This document shows, piece by piece, positions 1-8,478 of a stretch of 64,000 bases of DNA; positions within the stretch are counted from its first letter, which is position 1; each line of letters starts with the position of its first letter. Made by a program: the position numbers and the translations under genes. Source of the stretch: Sphingobium sp. JS3065 (GTDB lineage: Bacteria; Pseudomonadota; Alphaproteobacteria; Sphingomonadales; Sphingomonadaceae); NCBI RefSeq assembly GCF_026427355.1, contig NZ_CP102664.1, forward strand, positions 1-64,000. Direction: 5' to 3'. Under the pieces are notes generated by a model, which was not told where the DNA came from, ran no database searches, and saw only the letters and a list, made by a program, of their open reading frames with translations.

Positions 1-1416
1 ATGAAGGATATTGCGGCAGTGATTGGAAGTTTGAGCGGTCTCGACACGCAGCAAAGCGCGCGCCTGGAGACTGCTTGGGCGACCATTCGCGCCGGCCTGC
101 GCCGGGACATCGGCGCGCGCATGTTCGACCAGTGGCTGAAGGCCGCGCAACTGGGCGACTATTGCCCGGAATCGCAGACGCTCGACCTGCTGTTCGCCTC
201 CGACTTCACGGCGAACTTCGTGTCGGGCCAGTTCGGTGACCGCCTGCGGATGGCGTGGCGCTGTGCGGGAGCCGGGGTGCGCGAACTGCGCCTGCTGCGT
301 GCGCCCAATGCGGTTGGGCCGCGTGTTCTGGAATTGCACCAGGCCGACGAGCCTCTGGCTTCTGACATCGCCATTGCGGACGCCCAGGGCCCCGTTTCCA
401 ATTTTCAGCCGCGTCACGGCTTCGACGGGTTCGTGACGGGCGAGACCAATCACCTCGCCTTTTCGGCGGCGCAGGCCATGGCGGGCGAAGGCCAGCCGCG
501 TTTCAGCCCTCTCTTCATCCATGGCGGCACCGGGCAGGGCAAGACGCACCTCCTTCACGCCATCGCCCGCCTGTTTTCGAGCCATTCGCCCTCGGCGCCG
601 GTCCTCTATATGTCGGCCGAGCGGTTCATGATGGAATTCGTCAACGCGATGCGCGCCAACGAAACCATGATGTTCAAGGCGCGGCTGCGCGCGGCGCGGC
701 TATTGCTGATCGACGACATCCAGTTCATCGCCGGCAAGGGATCGACGCAGGAGGAATTTCTGCACACGATCAACGACCTGATCGATTCGGGCGCGCGCAT
801 CGCCGTTACCGCAGACCGCGCGCCGCAGATGCTGGACGCGATCGACCCGCGCATCCTCTCGCGCCTAGCGGGCGGGCTGGTCGCGGATATCCGTCCGGCG
901 GGGCTGGACCTGCGCCTCGCCATCCTGGAAGCGAAGCGCGCCATTGCAGGCGATCCGCCGGTGCCCGACGCGGTGGTGGATTTCCTGGCCCGCTCGATCC
1001 GTTCCAATGTCCGCGAACTGGAGGGCGCCTTCAACAAGCTGATCGCATATGGCCAGCTTACCGGCCGGTCGATCGACCTGGAGTTCGCGCAGACGATGCT
1101 GGCCGACGCGGTGCGCGCCAATGCCCGCCGGATCACCGTCGACGAAATCCAGAAGGCCTGCGCCGCGCATTACAAGATCGACGCGGCGGAGATGCGGTCC
1201 AAGCGCCGCGCGCGCGCGGTGGCGCGTCCCCGTCAGGTGGCGATGTATCTTGCCAAGAAGATGACGCCGCGCTCCCTTCCGGAAATCGGCCGCATCTTCG
1301 GCGGGCGGGACCACAGCACCGTCATCCACGCCGTCCGCACGATCGAGGGATTGCGGCAGAGCAATCCGGATATCGACGCCGACATCCGTGCCCTGCAGCG
1401 GCAGTTGGAAGGCTGA
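1..1416 (+). CDS. dnaA: Chromosomal replication initiator DnaA
   Basis: DnaA is the AAA+ ATPase that binds DnaA boxes at oriC, opens the duplex and loads the helicase. The 471-residue frame has the family architecture: an N-terminal helicase-interaction region (about 20-90), a short variable linker, an ATPase core and a C-terminal DNA-binding domain. Walker A reads GGTGQGKT at residues 175-182, where GGVGLGKT is the usual form. Walker B is LLLIDDIQF with the acidic pair at 238-239. The DnaA signature GGRDHSTVIHA starts at residue 434. The ATG is the first base of the window, so upstream signals and oriC are not visible. dnaN does not follow; an exported cyclophilin does, 32 bases downstream. 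Identification is certain; the start is assumed from family length. Confidence 0.98.
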   Translation: MKDIAAVIGSLSGLDTQQSARLETAWATIRAGLRRDIGARMFDQWLKAAQLGDYCPESQTLDLLFASDFTANFVSGQFGDRLRMAWRCAGAGVRELRLLRAPNAVGPRVLELHQADEPLASDIAIADAQGPVSNFQPRHGFDGFVTGETNHLAFSAAQAMAGEGQPRFSPLFIHGGTGQGKTHLLHAIARLFSSHSPSAPVLYMSAERFMMEFVNAMRANETMMFKARLRAARLLLIDDIQFIAGKGSTQEEFLHTINDLIDSGARIAVTADRAPQMLDAIDPRILSRLAGGLVADIRPAGLDLRLAILEAKRAIAGDPPVPDAVVDFLARSIRSNVRELEGAFNKLIAYGQLTGRSIDLEFAQTMLADAVRANARRITVDEIQKACAAHYKIDAAEMRSKRRARAVARPRQVAMYLAKKMTPRSLPEIGRIFGGRDHSTVIHAVRTIEGLRQSNPDIDADIRALQRQLEG

Positions 1417-1448
1417 CAGGGCAGCGGCTTTGGATTAGGCTTCGCGCC

Positions 1449-2054
1449 ATGATCCGCCAGCTTGCTCTTTTCCTCGCCGCTTTTTTCTGCCTCGGTTCAG
1501 CCTTCGCGCAGACCGCCGCCGCTCCTACGTCCGCCGATGTGCGGGTCGCGCTGGAAACAGACGCCGGGCGCATATTGGTGGCCGTGCATCTCGACAAGGC
1601 GCCTGTCACCGCCGCCAATTTCCTGCGCTATGTCGACCAGAAGCGGCTGGACGGCACGCTATTCTATCGCGGCGTCGGCACGGGCGATTACGGTTTCGTG
1701 CAGGGCGGCGCGCAGAACGACCCCAAGCGCGTCCTGCCGCCGATCAAGCATGAGCCGACGAGCCAGACCGGCCTCACCCATGACGATGGCGCACTTTCCA
1801 TGGCGCGCTATGCGCCGGGCAGCGCCACCGGGGACTTCTTCATCGTGCTGGGCAAGATGCCGGGCATGGACGCGCATCCGGAGGCGGCGGGCGACAATCA
1901 GGGCTTCGCGGTGTTCGCCCATGTGGTCGAAGGCCTGGATGTGGTGAAGGCGATCCTCGCCGCGCCCAAGTCGCCCACGGCTGGCGAGGGCGTGATGAGG
2001 GGCCAGATGCTGGAGCAGCCGGTGAAGATCCTGACGGCCCGCCGCACCCCCTGA
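1449..2054 (+). CDS. Exported peptidyl-prolyl cis-trans isomerase, cyclophilin type
   Basis: This cyclophilin isomerises Xaa-Pro bonds, probably in the periplasm. The 201-residue protein starts with a Sec signal peptide (basic MIRQ, a hydrophobic stretch, then a small-residue cleavage site near AFAQ, about residue 21). The cyclophilin core follows: an ANFLRYV segment, a degenerate catalytic motif LFYRGV in place of FHR, a QGG motif, and FFIVLG in place of the usual FFI core. The catalytic Arg of the first motif is kept. It lies just downstream of dnaA on the same strand and may be co-transcribed. An inverted repeat begins 34 bases after the stop. The family is clear; its substrate is unknown. 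Confidence 0.93.
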   Translation: MIRQLALFLAAFFCLGSAFAQTAAAPTSADVRVALETDAGRILVAVHLDKAPVTAANFLRYVDQKRLDGTLFYRGVGTGDYGFVQGGAQNDPKRVLPPIKHEPTSQTGLTHDDGALSMARYAPGSATGDFFIVLGKMPGMDAHPEAAGDNQGFAVFAHVVEGLDVVKAILAAPKSPTAGEGVMRGQMLEQPVKILTARRTP

Positions 2055-2088
2055 TCGGTGCGATGGGGTGGAGAGCGGACATCATTCC

Positions 2089-2167
2089 GTCATCCCAGCG
2101 AAAGCTGGGATCTCAGGCGATAGCACACGGCCTAGCTTCACGAGATCCCAGCTTTCGCTGGGATGAC
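2089..2167. repeat. Perfect 26-bp inverted repeat (dispersed intergenic type)
   Basis: Arms at 2089-2114 and 2142-2167 are exact reverse complements separated by 27 bases. Each arm itself contains the small hairpin TCCCAGCGAAAGCTGGGA. The layout is that of short dispersed extragenic repeats found between genes in many proteobacteria. It sits just past the cyclophilin stop and could also end transcription, although no T-run follows directly. Confidence 0.8.
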
Positions 2168-2207
2168 AATATTATCATCGTCAGCCATTGGCCAAAGCCC
2201 GCCCATT

Positions 2208-2245
2208 CCAAAAAAAGAAAACCCGGCGATCGTCGACCGCCGGGT
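2208..2245 (-). terminator. Rho-independent terminator of the DUF4136 lipoprotein gene
   Basis: Perfect 8-bp stem ACCCGGCG / CGCCGGGT (2221-2228 and 2238-2245) with a 9-base loop. On the minus strand it is followed by a T-rich run (complement of 2208-2220). It lies about 40 bases beyond the stop of the minus-strand gene ending at 2287. Confidence 0.8.
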
Positions 2246-2286
2246 CATTGGGGCAATGGCCGGGAGCCGCCCGTATGGAAAACCGT

Positions 2287-2937
2287 TCAGCCCTTCTTTT
2301 CAGGCGGCAGGGTGATCTTCACATTCTCCCCATTTTGGCCGGGGAAGCCGGTGAACATCGCATCGATCAGGTTCGGCACCAGATAGGTCAGCTTGTTCGA
2401 CAGCGACTGCGCCTGCGCCTTGCCCTCGAACAGGCGGCGGTTGTCGGCGGCGCGGTCGATCTTCATGCTGAGGTCGCTGGTATAGACCGTATAGCTGCTG
2501 ACGTCGTTATAGCCGCTGGGGCCGAACAGCCACGGATCATAGAAGCCATAGCCCCAGGGGCGGCCCCACCGCCCGCGCCAGCCCCATCCGCCGTAGAAGA
2601 AGGGGTCGGGCGCGCCGATGCCGGTCGAGCGCACCTTCTCCCGCCCATTGTCGACGCCGTAGGACACGCGCACGATCAGGTCGGCCCGCGCCGGATCGCT
2701 GGCCGCGACATAGCCGGTCTGGCTCAGCCGCTGGCCGACCAGATCGGCATAATGCGAAAATTCAAGACCACCGGCGAGACGCGGATCGTCCGCGACGATG
2801 GTGAAGCTTTGCCCGGCGGGCGCGGGGAGTTGCTGAAAGCGGGCGACATCCGCCTTGAAGCTGGTCGCACAGCCCGACAGCGCCACCAGCGCCAGAGCGG
2901 GCGCCGCGATCAGGCCGATCTTTTTGAAACGGGTCAT
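2287..2937 (-). CDS. DUF4136-family lipoprotein
   Basis: Small envelope lipoprotein of unknown role. Translation from the ATG at 2937 gives 216 residues starting MTRFKK, then a hydrophobic segment and a lipobox ALSGC with Cys23, so membrane anchoring is expected. The mature part (FKADVARFQQLPAPAG onward, then a Tyr-Gly-Trp-rich stretch) matches the DUF4136 layout as I recall it. An AGGA ribosome-binding sequence lies 8 bases before this ATG. The frame stays open upstream to 3051, but those residues do not look like a signal peptide. A clear terminator follows. The gene is transcribed alone, convergent with the dnaA side. Function is not known. Confidence 0.85.
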   Translation of the reverse strand: MTRFKKIGLIAAPALALVALSGCATSFKADVARFQQLPAPAGQSFTIVADDPRLAGGLEFSHYADLVGQRLSQTGYVAASDPARADLIVRVSYGVDNGREKVRSTGIGAPDPFFYGGWGWRGRWGRPWGYGFYDPWLFGPSGYNDVSSYTVYTSDLSMKIDRAADNRRLFEGKAQAQSLSNKLTYLVPNLIDAMFTGFPGQNGENVKITLPPEKKG

Positions 2938-3127
2938 TTTTCTGCGTCCTGTACCAGGCACTACGCCTGCCAAACATCTTGCGTCCTGCCATAGCAAAAC
3001 GCAACTGAACATCATTTGAACGCGCGTAACGGGCGAACGGGCGCAAACCATGTCCTGCCATCCCTTACGACGGCGCGGGCAGCATTATTCCGTCACGGGA
3101 AGAAGAGGGGGCCGCTTTGGCGACCTC

Positions 3128-4132
3128 TCAGCGCATCAGCCCCATGGCGTCATAGGCTGCGCGCAACGTCGGCGCGGCGGCGGCGGACGCCTTGGCCGCG
3201 CCCTTTTCCAGGATCGCGTCGAGCGCCGCATCGTCCGTCCGCAATTCCATGAACCGCGACCGGATCGGGCGCAGCGTCTCCACCAGCAATTCGCCCAGCG
3301 CTGGCTTGAACGCGCCGAAGCCCTTGCCCGCGAACGCGGCGCAAACCGAATCGGCGCTGGCGCCCGCCAGCGTCGCGTAGATGCCGACCAGATTATTCGC
3401 CTCCGGACGCCCGGCCAGCCCCTCGGCGGTTTCGGGCAGCGGTTCGGGATCGGTCTTGGCCTTCTTCACCTTCTGCATGATCGCATCGTCATCGTCGGTC
3501 AGGTTGATGCGGCTCATGTCGGATGGGTCGGACTTGGACATTTTCGCCGTGCCGTCGCGGAAAGACATGATGCGCGCCGATTCCCTGGGGATGATCGGAT
3601 CGGGCAGGGTGAACAGTTCCACGCCGAAATCGGTGTTGAACTTGGTTGCGATGTCGCGGGCCAGTTCCAGATGCTGCTTCTGGTCCTCGCCCACCGGCAC
3701 ATGGGTGGCGTTGTAGACGAGGATGTCGGCGGCCTGGAGCACCGGATAGACGAACAGGCCGATGGACGCGCCCTCGCGGTCCTTGCCGACCTTGTCCTTG
3801 AACTGCGTCATGCGATTGAGCCAGCCGATCCGCGCCGTGCCGTTCAACAGCCAGCAAAGCTCGGCATGGGCGGGCACCCGCGCCTGGTTGAAGAGGACGG
3901 ATCGATCCGGATCGATCCCGGCGGCGACCAGAGCGGCGGCCATGTCGCGCACGTTGCGGATGCGTTGCTCGCGCCCCTCATGCACGGTGATGGAGTGCAT
4001 GTCGGCCAGGAAGAAGAAGCACTGGCTGTCCGCATCCATCTCATCCTGCATCCGCACCCAGTTGCGGATCGCGCCCAGATAATTGCCCAGGTGCAGATTG
4101 CCGGTCGGCTGGATGCCGGAAAGGACGCGCAT
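3128..4132 (-). CDS. trpS: Tryptophanyl-tRNA synthetase
   Basis: Class Ic aminoacyl-tRNA synthetase that charges tRNA-Trp. The 334-residue protein has the HIGH-type signature PTGNLHLGN at residues 9-17 and KMSKS at 197-201, both at family-standard positions. I chose the ATG at 4132 because MRVLSGIQPTGN is the conserved N terminus; ten extra codons upstream overlap the end of murJ. The murJ stop is four bases before this start, so the two are almost certainly co-transcribed, with secB further upstream on the same strand. Confidence 0.97.
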   Translation of the reverse strand: MRVLSGIQPTGNLHLGNYLGAIRNWVRMQDEMDADSQCFFFLADMHSITVHEGREQRIRNVRDMAAALVAAGIDPDRSVLFNQARVPAHAELCWLLNGTARIGWLNRMTQFKDKVGKDREGASIGLFVYPVLQAADILVYNATHVPVGEDQKQHLELARDIATKFNTDFGVELFTLPDPIIPRESARIMSFRDGTAKMSKSDPSDMSRINLTDDDDAIMQKVKKAKTDPEPLPETAEGLAGRPEANNLVGIYATLAGASADSVCAAFAGKGFGAFKPALGELLVETLRPIRSRFMELRTDDAALDAILEKGAAKASAAAAPTLRAAYDAMGLMR

Positions 4133-4136
4133 TCTT

Positions 4137-5741
4137 CTATCCGTTCTTTTCTTTGGTTGCACTTTTGCGGCGCATCAGCGCCTTGAGGTCGGACAGCCGA
4201 TAGGCGCCCGTGACGAAGCAGGCCACCCCGTACAGCGCGATCCCCACGCCGACAAGCAGGGCGAGCGCGACATAGCGCTGCACCATAACCCCGCCGAGCC
4301 AGGGATCGAGCAACCCTTCGCCCGCATAAAGCGCCGCGCCCATGGCGACCGCCGCCACCGCGAGCCGGGGCAGGCGGCGCCTCAATTGCGCGTCGGCGGC
4401 GAAATGCCCGCGCTTCACCAGCGTCGAATAGAGCATCGCCACGTTCACGGTCGACGACAGCGCCGTCGCCAGCGGCGGCCCGACATGACCCATGCCCACC
4501 CGGCCGAGCAGCGGGATCAGCAGGAAATTGCCGATGATGTTGATCAGGATCGACAGCATCGCATAGCGCACCGGCGTCTTCGTATCGCCCCGCGCATAAT
4601 AGCCGGGCGTCAGCACCTTCACGAGGACGTAGGAAGGCAGGCCGATGGAAAAGGCGGACAAGGCCCAGCCGCAACGCTGCGCATCCTCGACAGTGAAGCG
4701 GCCATATTGGAACAGCCCGCGCACGATCGGTTCGGCCACGGTGATGAAGGCGACGGTCGCTGGCAGCGTCAGGAACAGGGCCAGTTCGATGCCCCGGTTC
4801 TGCGTCTCCATGGCGACCTGCTCCTGCCCCGTCGACAGCAGGCGCGAAATGGTGGGCAGCAATATGGTGCCAAGGCCGATGCCGATCAGCCCCAGCGGCA
4901 ACTGGTTCAGCCGGTCGGCATAATAGATATAGGTGATCGACCCCGAAGCGAGCAGCCAGCCCGACAGCGCTGTCGAGATCAGCAGGTTGATCTGCGCCGC
5001 GCCGGCCCCCGCCGCCGCCGGAACGATCAGGCGGAGCAGCTCCTTCACATCCGCGTCGAAACGCGGCCGCTTGAGCTTCATCGACACGCCCGCCCGGCGG
5101 CAGGCCCAGATCAGCCACAGCAGTTGCAGCGCGCCGCCCACGGTGACGGAAATCGCCTGCACCCGCGCCGTTTCATATTCATTGGCGCCGTGGAACAGCC
5201 ACAGCCCTGCGATCATGGCGACGTTCAGCAATATCGGCGCGGCGGCATTCACCCAGAATTTGTCGAGCGAATTCAATATCCCGCCCAACAGGGAAGCCAG
5301 GCTGATCAACGCCAGATAGGGCAGGGTGATGCGCGAGAGCATGACCGCGAAGGCGAACTGCTCAGCCGTCGGGTTCTGCCGCGAAAAGCCGCCGGACAGC
5401 GCCCATGTGATCGGCCAGGCCGCCGCGATCAGCAGCGCGGTAAAGACCAGCAGCACCGGCAGCAACACGGCGAGCGCGCGTTCCGCGAAATGATAACCCT
5501 CCGCCATCCCGCCCGGTCCCGCCGCCTTGCGGTTGAACATCGGGATGAAGGCGGCGGAAAAGGCGCCCTCGGCAAAGAGGGCGCGGAACATGTTGGGCAG
5601 GCGGAAGGCGACGCCGTTGAAGGCGTCCGACGCGAAGCCCGCGCCGACATAGCGCGCCGCCAGCGAATCGCGCACCAGCGCCAGCACCCGACTGGCGAGC
5701 GTCAGCCCGCCGACGGAACCGAGCGCTTTGGCGAGTTTCAT
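4137..5741 (-). CDS. murJ: Lipid II flippase MurJ
   Basis: MurJ moves the peptidoglycan precursor lipid II across the inner membrane. The 534-residue protein is almost wholly hydrophobic with roughly 14 predicted membrane segments. It begins with the family N terminus (KALGSVGGLTLASRVLALVRD, split here as KALGSVGG and LTLASRVLALVRD), and keeps the FRALFAEGAFSAAFIPMF segment near residues 52-69. It lies between secB and trpS on the minus strand, with trpS following after four bases. The gap to secB holds a dispersed repeat cluster, so it may have its own promoter. Confidence 0.97.
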   Translation of the reverse strand: MKLAKALGSVGGLTLASRVLALVRDSLAARYVGAGFASDAFNGVAFRLPNMFRALFAEGAFSAAFIPMFNRKAAGPGGMAEGYHFAERALAVLLPVLLVFTALLIAAAWPITWALSGGFSRQNPTAEQFAFAVMLSRITLPYLALISLASLLGGILNSLDKFWVNAAAPILLNVAMIAGLWLFHGANEYETARVQAISVTVGGALQLLWLIWACRRAGVSMKLKRPRFDADVKELLRLIVPAAAGAGAAQINLLISTALSGWLLASGSITYIYYADRLNQLPLGLIGIGLGTILLPTISRLLSTGQEQVAMETQNRGIELALFLTLPATVAFITVAEPIVRGLFQYGRFTVEDAQRCGWALSAFSIGLPSYVLVKVLTPGYYARGDTKTPVRYAMLSILINIIGNFLLIPLLGRVGMGHVGPPLATALSSTVNVAMLYSTLVKRGHFAADAQLRRRLPRLAVAAVAMGAALYAGEGLLDPWLGGVMVQRYVALALLVGVGIALYGVACFVTGAYRLSDLKALMRRKSATKEKNG

Positions 5742-5752
5742 GCGCTCCGCCG

Positions 5753-5848
5753 CCGTTCGGGCTGAGCGAAGTCGAAGCCCTGCGCTGGGTGGAGCGAAGC
5801 GGCTTCGACCAGCTCAGCCATGCCCTTCGACAAGCTCAGGGCGGACGG
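5753..5848. repeat. Repeat cluster with three CTTCGAC..GCTCAG motifs
   Basis: The murJ-secB gap holds three copies of a short motif: one inverted at 5762-5777 (CTGAGCGAAGTCGAAG), one at 5803-5817 and one at 5825-5839 (CTTCGACAAGCTCAG). The first and third form an imperfect inverted repeat bounded at about 5753 and 5848. This looks like a dispersed extragenic repeat rather than coding sequence. Confidence 0.7.
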
Positions 5849-5868
5849 GGTGAGAGCCATGGTTGCCC

Positions 5869-6366
5869 TCAGGCGTGACCGGCCGGTTCGCCAGCGGTCT
5901 GCGCCATCGCCTCGGCCTGCTGGACATAGAGGCCGCCGAAATCGATCGGATCGAGCAGCAGCGGCGGGAAGCCGCCGTCGCGGATCGCATCCGCCAGCAC
6001 GCGGCGGGCGAAGGGGAAGATCAGGCGCGGCGCTTCGGCCAGCATGAAGGGCTGCATCTGGTCTTCCGGCACGTTGCGCATGCCGAAGATGGCCGCATAG
6101 ACCAGCTCGACGGCAAAGGCGGTGCCCTGCGGCGCGGTCGCCTTGACCTCGACCTTCAGCGAAACCTCTACCACTTCCTCGCCCACCTTGTCGGCGCCGA
6201 TGTTGAACTGCACGTCGATCTGCGGCTGGTCCTGCCATTGGTAGACGGCGGGCGCGTTCGGGTTTTCGAACGACAGATCCTTCACATATTGGCTGATCAG
6301 CGCGATCTGCGGGCCGGTGTCGGCGCCATTGCCGGTGGTCTGAATGCTGTCGGCTTCCTCGGCCAT
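5869..6366 (-). CDS. secB: Protein-export chaperone SecB
   Basis: SecB is the tetrameric cytoplasmic chaperone that keeps preproteins unfolded and hands them to SecA. The 165-residue protein shows the family core: QYVKDLSFENPNAP, the strand EVSLKVEVKATA, and the C-terminal LIFPFARRVLADAIRDGGFPP region (given in parts), then FGGLYVQQ. I start at the ATG at 6366 (MAEEADSIQ); the open frame extends upstream without resemblance to SecB. It is divergent from a Tim44-like gene and heads the minus-strand run with murJ and trpS. Confidence 0.97.
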   Translation of the reverse strand: MAEEADSIQTTGNGADTGPQIALISQYVKDLSFENPNAPAVYQWQDQPQIDVQFNIGADKVGEEVVEVSLKVEVKATAPQGTAFAVELVYAAIFGMRNVPEDQMQPFMLAEAPRLIFPFARRVLADAIRDGGFPPLLLDPIDFGGLYVQQAEAMAQTAGEPAGHA

Positions 6367-6556
6367 CTCATTTCCCTGGTTTTTAAGGTTCGTCCGGTGG
6401 GCATAATGCCCGCGCTTGTTGATCCGGGCGCTTAGCAGGGGCGGCAGGGCGGAGCAATGCGCCACATGAAAAGCGGCCATTTGAATATGCGGGGAAACAT
6501 GCTTATGTTGGTTGCGTTACAGTTATTCAGATTCAGTCCAAAGGGTGCCTGACCCC

Positions 6557-7213
6557 GTGTATGTGATTGTCATCCTCGCCATGATCGCCGGTTTTCTGGC
6601 GCTGCGGCTCTATTCCGTGCTCGGCAAGCGGACCGGGCATGAGCAGGAGCCTGCCCTGCGCCCGGCGGAGGAGCGTGCCAAGGTGACGATCGTGCAGCCC
6701 CGCCCGGTTACGGGCATGGCGGGTGATTCGGTGCGCCTGGCCGATGGCCTGATCGCGCCCGGCGGCGAGGCGGGCGTGCGCGCCTTGATCGCGGCGGACC
6801 GCAATTTCGACGTGCCGCAGTTCGTGGAAGGCGCCAAGTCGGCCTACAAGATGGTGCTGGAAGCCTTTTGGCGGGGCGACCGGCAGGAACTGGAATGGCT
6901 GTGCGACACGGACGTTCTGGCCTCCTTCGAGGAAGCGATCGCCGCCCGCGAGGCAGAGGGTCATATTCTCGACAACCGTCTGGTCCGCATCGAAAAGGTG
7001 CAGATCGTCGATGCCGGCGTCACTGGCCGCATGGCGGAGATTTCGCTGCGGTTCGAGGCGGATATCGCCGCCGTCACCCGTGACAAGGACGGCCATGTCG
7101 TCGCCGGTTCGCTGACCGATGCGGTCGGCACCAACGACATCTGGACCTTCACGCGCGATCTGCGCAGCACCGACCCCAACTGGAAGCTCAGCGAGACCGA
7201 CGAGGCGGCATGA
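6557..7213 (+). CDS. Tim44-like domain protein (TimA-type putative adaptor)
   Basis: Bacterial relative of mitochondrial Tim44. It has one N-terminal membrane anchor (YVIVILAMIAGFLALRLYSV), a linker, then a Tim44-like fold of about 150 residues containing FVEGAKSAYKMVLEAFWRGD and a terminal DIWTFTRDL segment. The start is ambiguous. In-frame GTGs lie at 6545, 6557 and 6563; I prefer 6557 because AAGGG ends 11 bases before it and it leaves the anchor at the N terminus (218 residues). Its stop overlaps the mltA start (ATGA), so the two are coupled. It is divergent from secB, which fits a role at the inner membrane, but the molecular job of the bacterial family is not settled. Confidence 0.88.
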   Translation: MYVIVILAMIAGFLALRLYSVLGKRTGHEQEPALRPAEERAKVTIVQPRPVTGMAGDSVRLADGLIAPGGEAGVRALIAADRNFDVPQFVEGAKSAYKMVLEAFWRGDRQELEWLCDTDVLASFEEAIAAREAEGHILDNRLVRIEKVQIVDAGVTGRMAEISLRFEADIAAVTRDKDGHVVAGSLTDAVGTNDIWTFTRDLRSTDPNWKLSETDEAA

Positions 7214-8466
7214 GCCTTCGTCAGTCGGGGTGGGCGCTGGCCGCGGCGTTGCTGCTGTCCGCCTGTGCCGGGGGCGTGATTCCGCCCGGCGCCAGTGGCC
7301 CCGCGCCAGCGCGTCCGCCCCGTGGGGGAGGGGAGACGGCGACCCGTCCCGTCGCTTCCACGCCCCGGCCCACCTTGCCGGTGACGCCCCCGGCGGCGAC
7401 GCCCGCCGATACGGCCAATGCGGCCAATGCAGGCATCACGCGCGGACCCGATATCGCCGATCTCATCCCGCCGGGTGAGCGCTCGCGCAAGGCGCTCCAG
7501 GCCTTCCGCCTGTCCTGCCCCTCGCTGATGAAGCGGAACGACCAGAGCGGGCTGACGCGGGGAACGGACTGGAACAGCGCCTGCGCCGCCGCCTCCAGCT
7601 GGCCCGAAGCATCGGCCAATGAATTTTTCTCCCGCTTTTTCGAAGCGGTGCAGGTGGGTGAGGGCAAGGCCTTCGTCACTGGCTATTATGAGCCGGAGAT
7701 TGCCGGGTCACGCATCCGCCAGCCCGGCTATCAGGTGCCGATCTACCGCCGCCCGCCCCATCTGATCGACGTCAATCTCGGCCTGTTCAGCGACAGCCTG
7801 AAGGGCAAGACCATCCGGGGCAAGGTCGACGGCAGCAATTTCGTCCCCTTCGACGAACGGTCGCAGATCGTGGGCGGATCGCTGGCGGGCAGGGGGCTGG
7901 AACTGGCCTGGGCCGCCGATCCGGTCGAATTCTTCTTCCTCCAGGTGCAGGGCAGCGGACGGCTGCTGCTGCCCGACGGCGGCGTGATGCGCATCGGCTA
8001 TGACGGGCAGAATGGCCGCGACTATACCGGCATCGGCAAGCTGATGAAGGATCGCGGCCTGATCCAGGCCGGATCGATGCAGGACATCATGGCCTGGCTG
8101 CGCGCCAACCCTGCCGAGGGCGCGGCGATCATGGATGAGAATAAAAGCTTCGTCTTCTTCCGGGAACTGACCGGCGCCGGTCCCCTGGGCGCGATGGGCG
8201 TGCCCGTCACGCCGGAGGCGACGGTGGCGGCCGATCCCAAATATGTGCCGCTGGGCGCGCCGGTCCTCCTGTCGCTCGACCGGGCCGAACCCGACGGCAT
8301 CTGGATCGCGCAGGATACCGGCGGCGCGATCAAGGGCGCCAACCGCTTCGACAGTTTCTGGGGCGCGGGCAGCGATGCGCGCGGCATAGCGGGCGGCATG
8401 GCGGCGCGGGGCAGCGCCCTCATCCTGCTGCCGCTGGGGTCGGCGGCGCGGCTCGGCCAGAATTGA
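7210..8466 (+). CDS. mltA: Membrane-bound lytic murein transglycosylase A
   Basis: MltA cleaves the MurNAc-GlcNAc bond of peptidoglycan to give 1,6-anhydro ends. The 418-residue protein has a lipoprotein signal with lipobox LLLSAC (Cys19), a Pro/Ala-rich linker, then the MltA barrel domain (GYYEPEIAGS, YRRPPHLIDV). The C-terminal 3D domain has the Asp-rich signature DTGGAIKGANRFDSFWG, which includes the expected catalytic-region aspartates. Its ATG overlaps the Tim44-like stop by four bases, and the Smr gene follows after 12 bases, so the three genes probably form one transcript. Confidence 0.96.
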   Translation: MSLRQSGWALAAALLLSACAGGVIPPGASGPAPARPPRGGGETATRPVASTPRPTLPVTPPAATPADTANAANAGITRGPDIADLIPPGERSRKALQAFRLSCPSLMKRNDQSGLTRGTDWNSACAAASSWPEASANEFFSRFFEAVQVGEGKAFVTGYYEPEIAGSRIRQPGYQVPIYRRPPHLIDVNLGLFSDSLKGKTIRGKVDGSNFVPFDERSQIVGGSLAGRGLELAWAADPVEFFFLQVQGSGRLLLPDGGVMRIGYDGQNGRDYTGIGKLMKDRGLIQAGSMQDIMAWLRANPAEGAAIMDENKSFVFFRELTGAGPLGAMGVPVTPEATVAADPKYVPLGAPVLLSLDRAEPDGIWIAQDTGGAIKGANRFDSFWGAGSDARGIAGGMAARGSALILLPLGSAARLGQN

Positions 8467-8478
8467 CGCCATGCTGCG

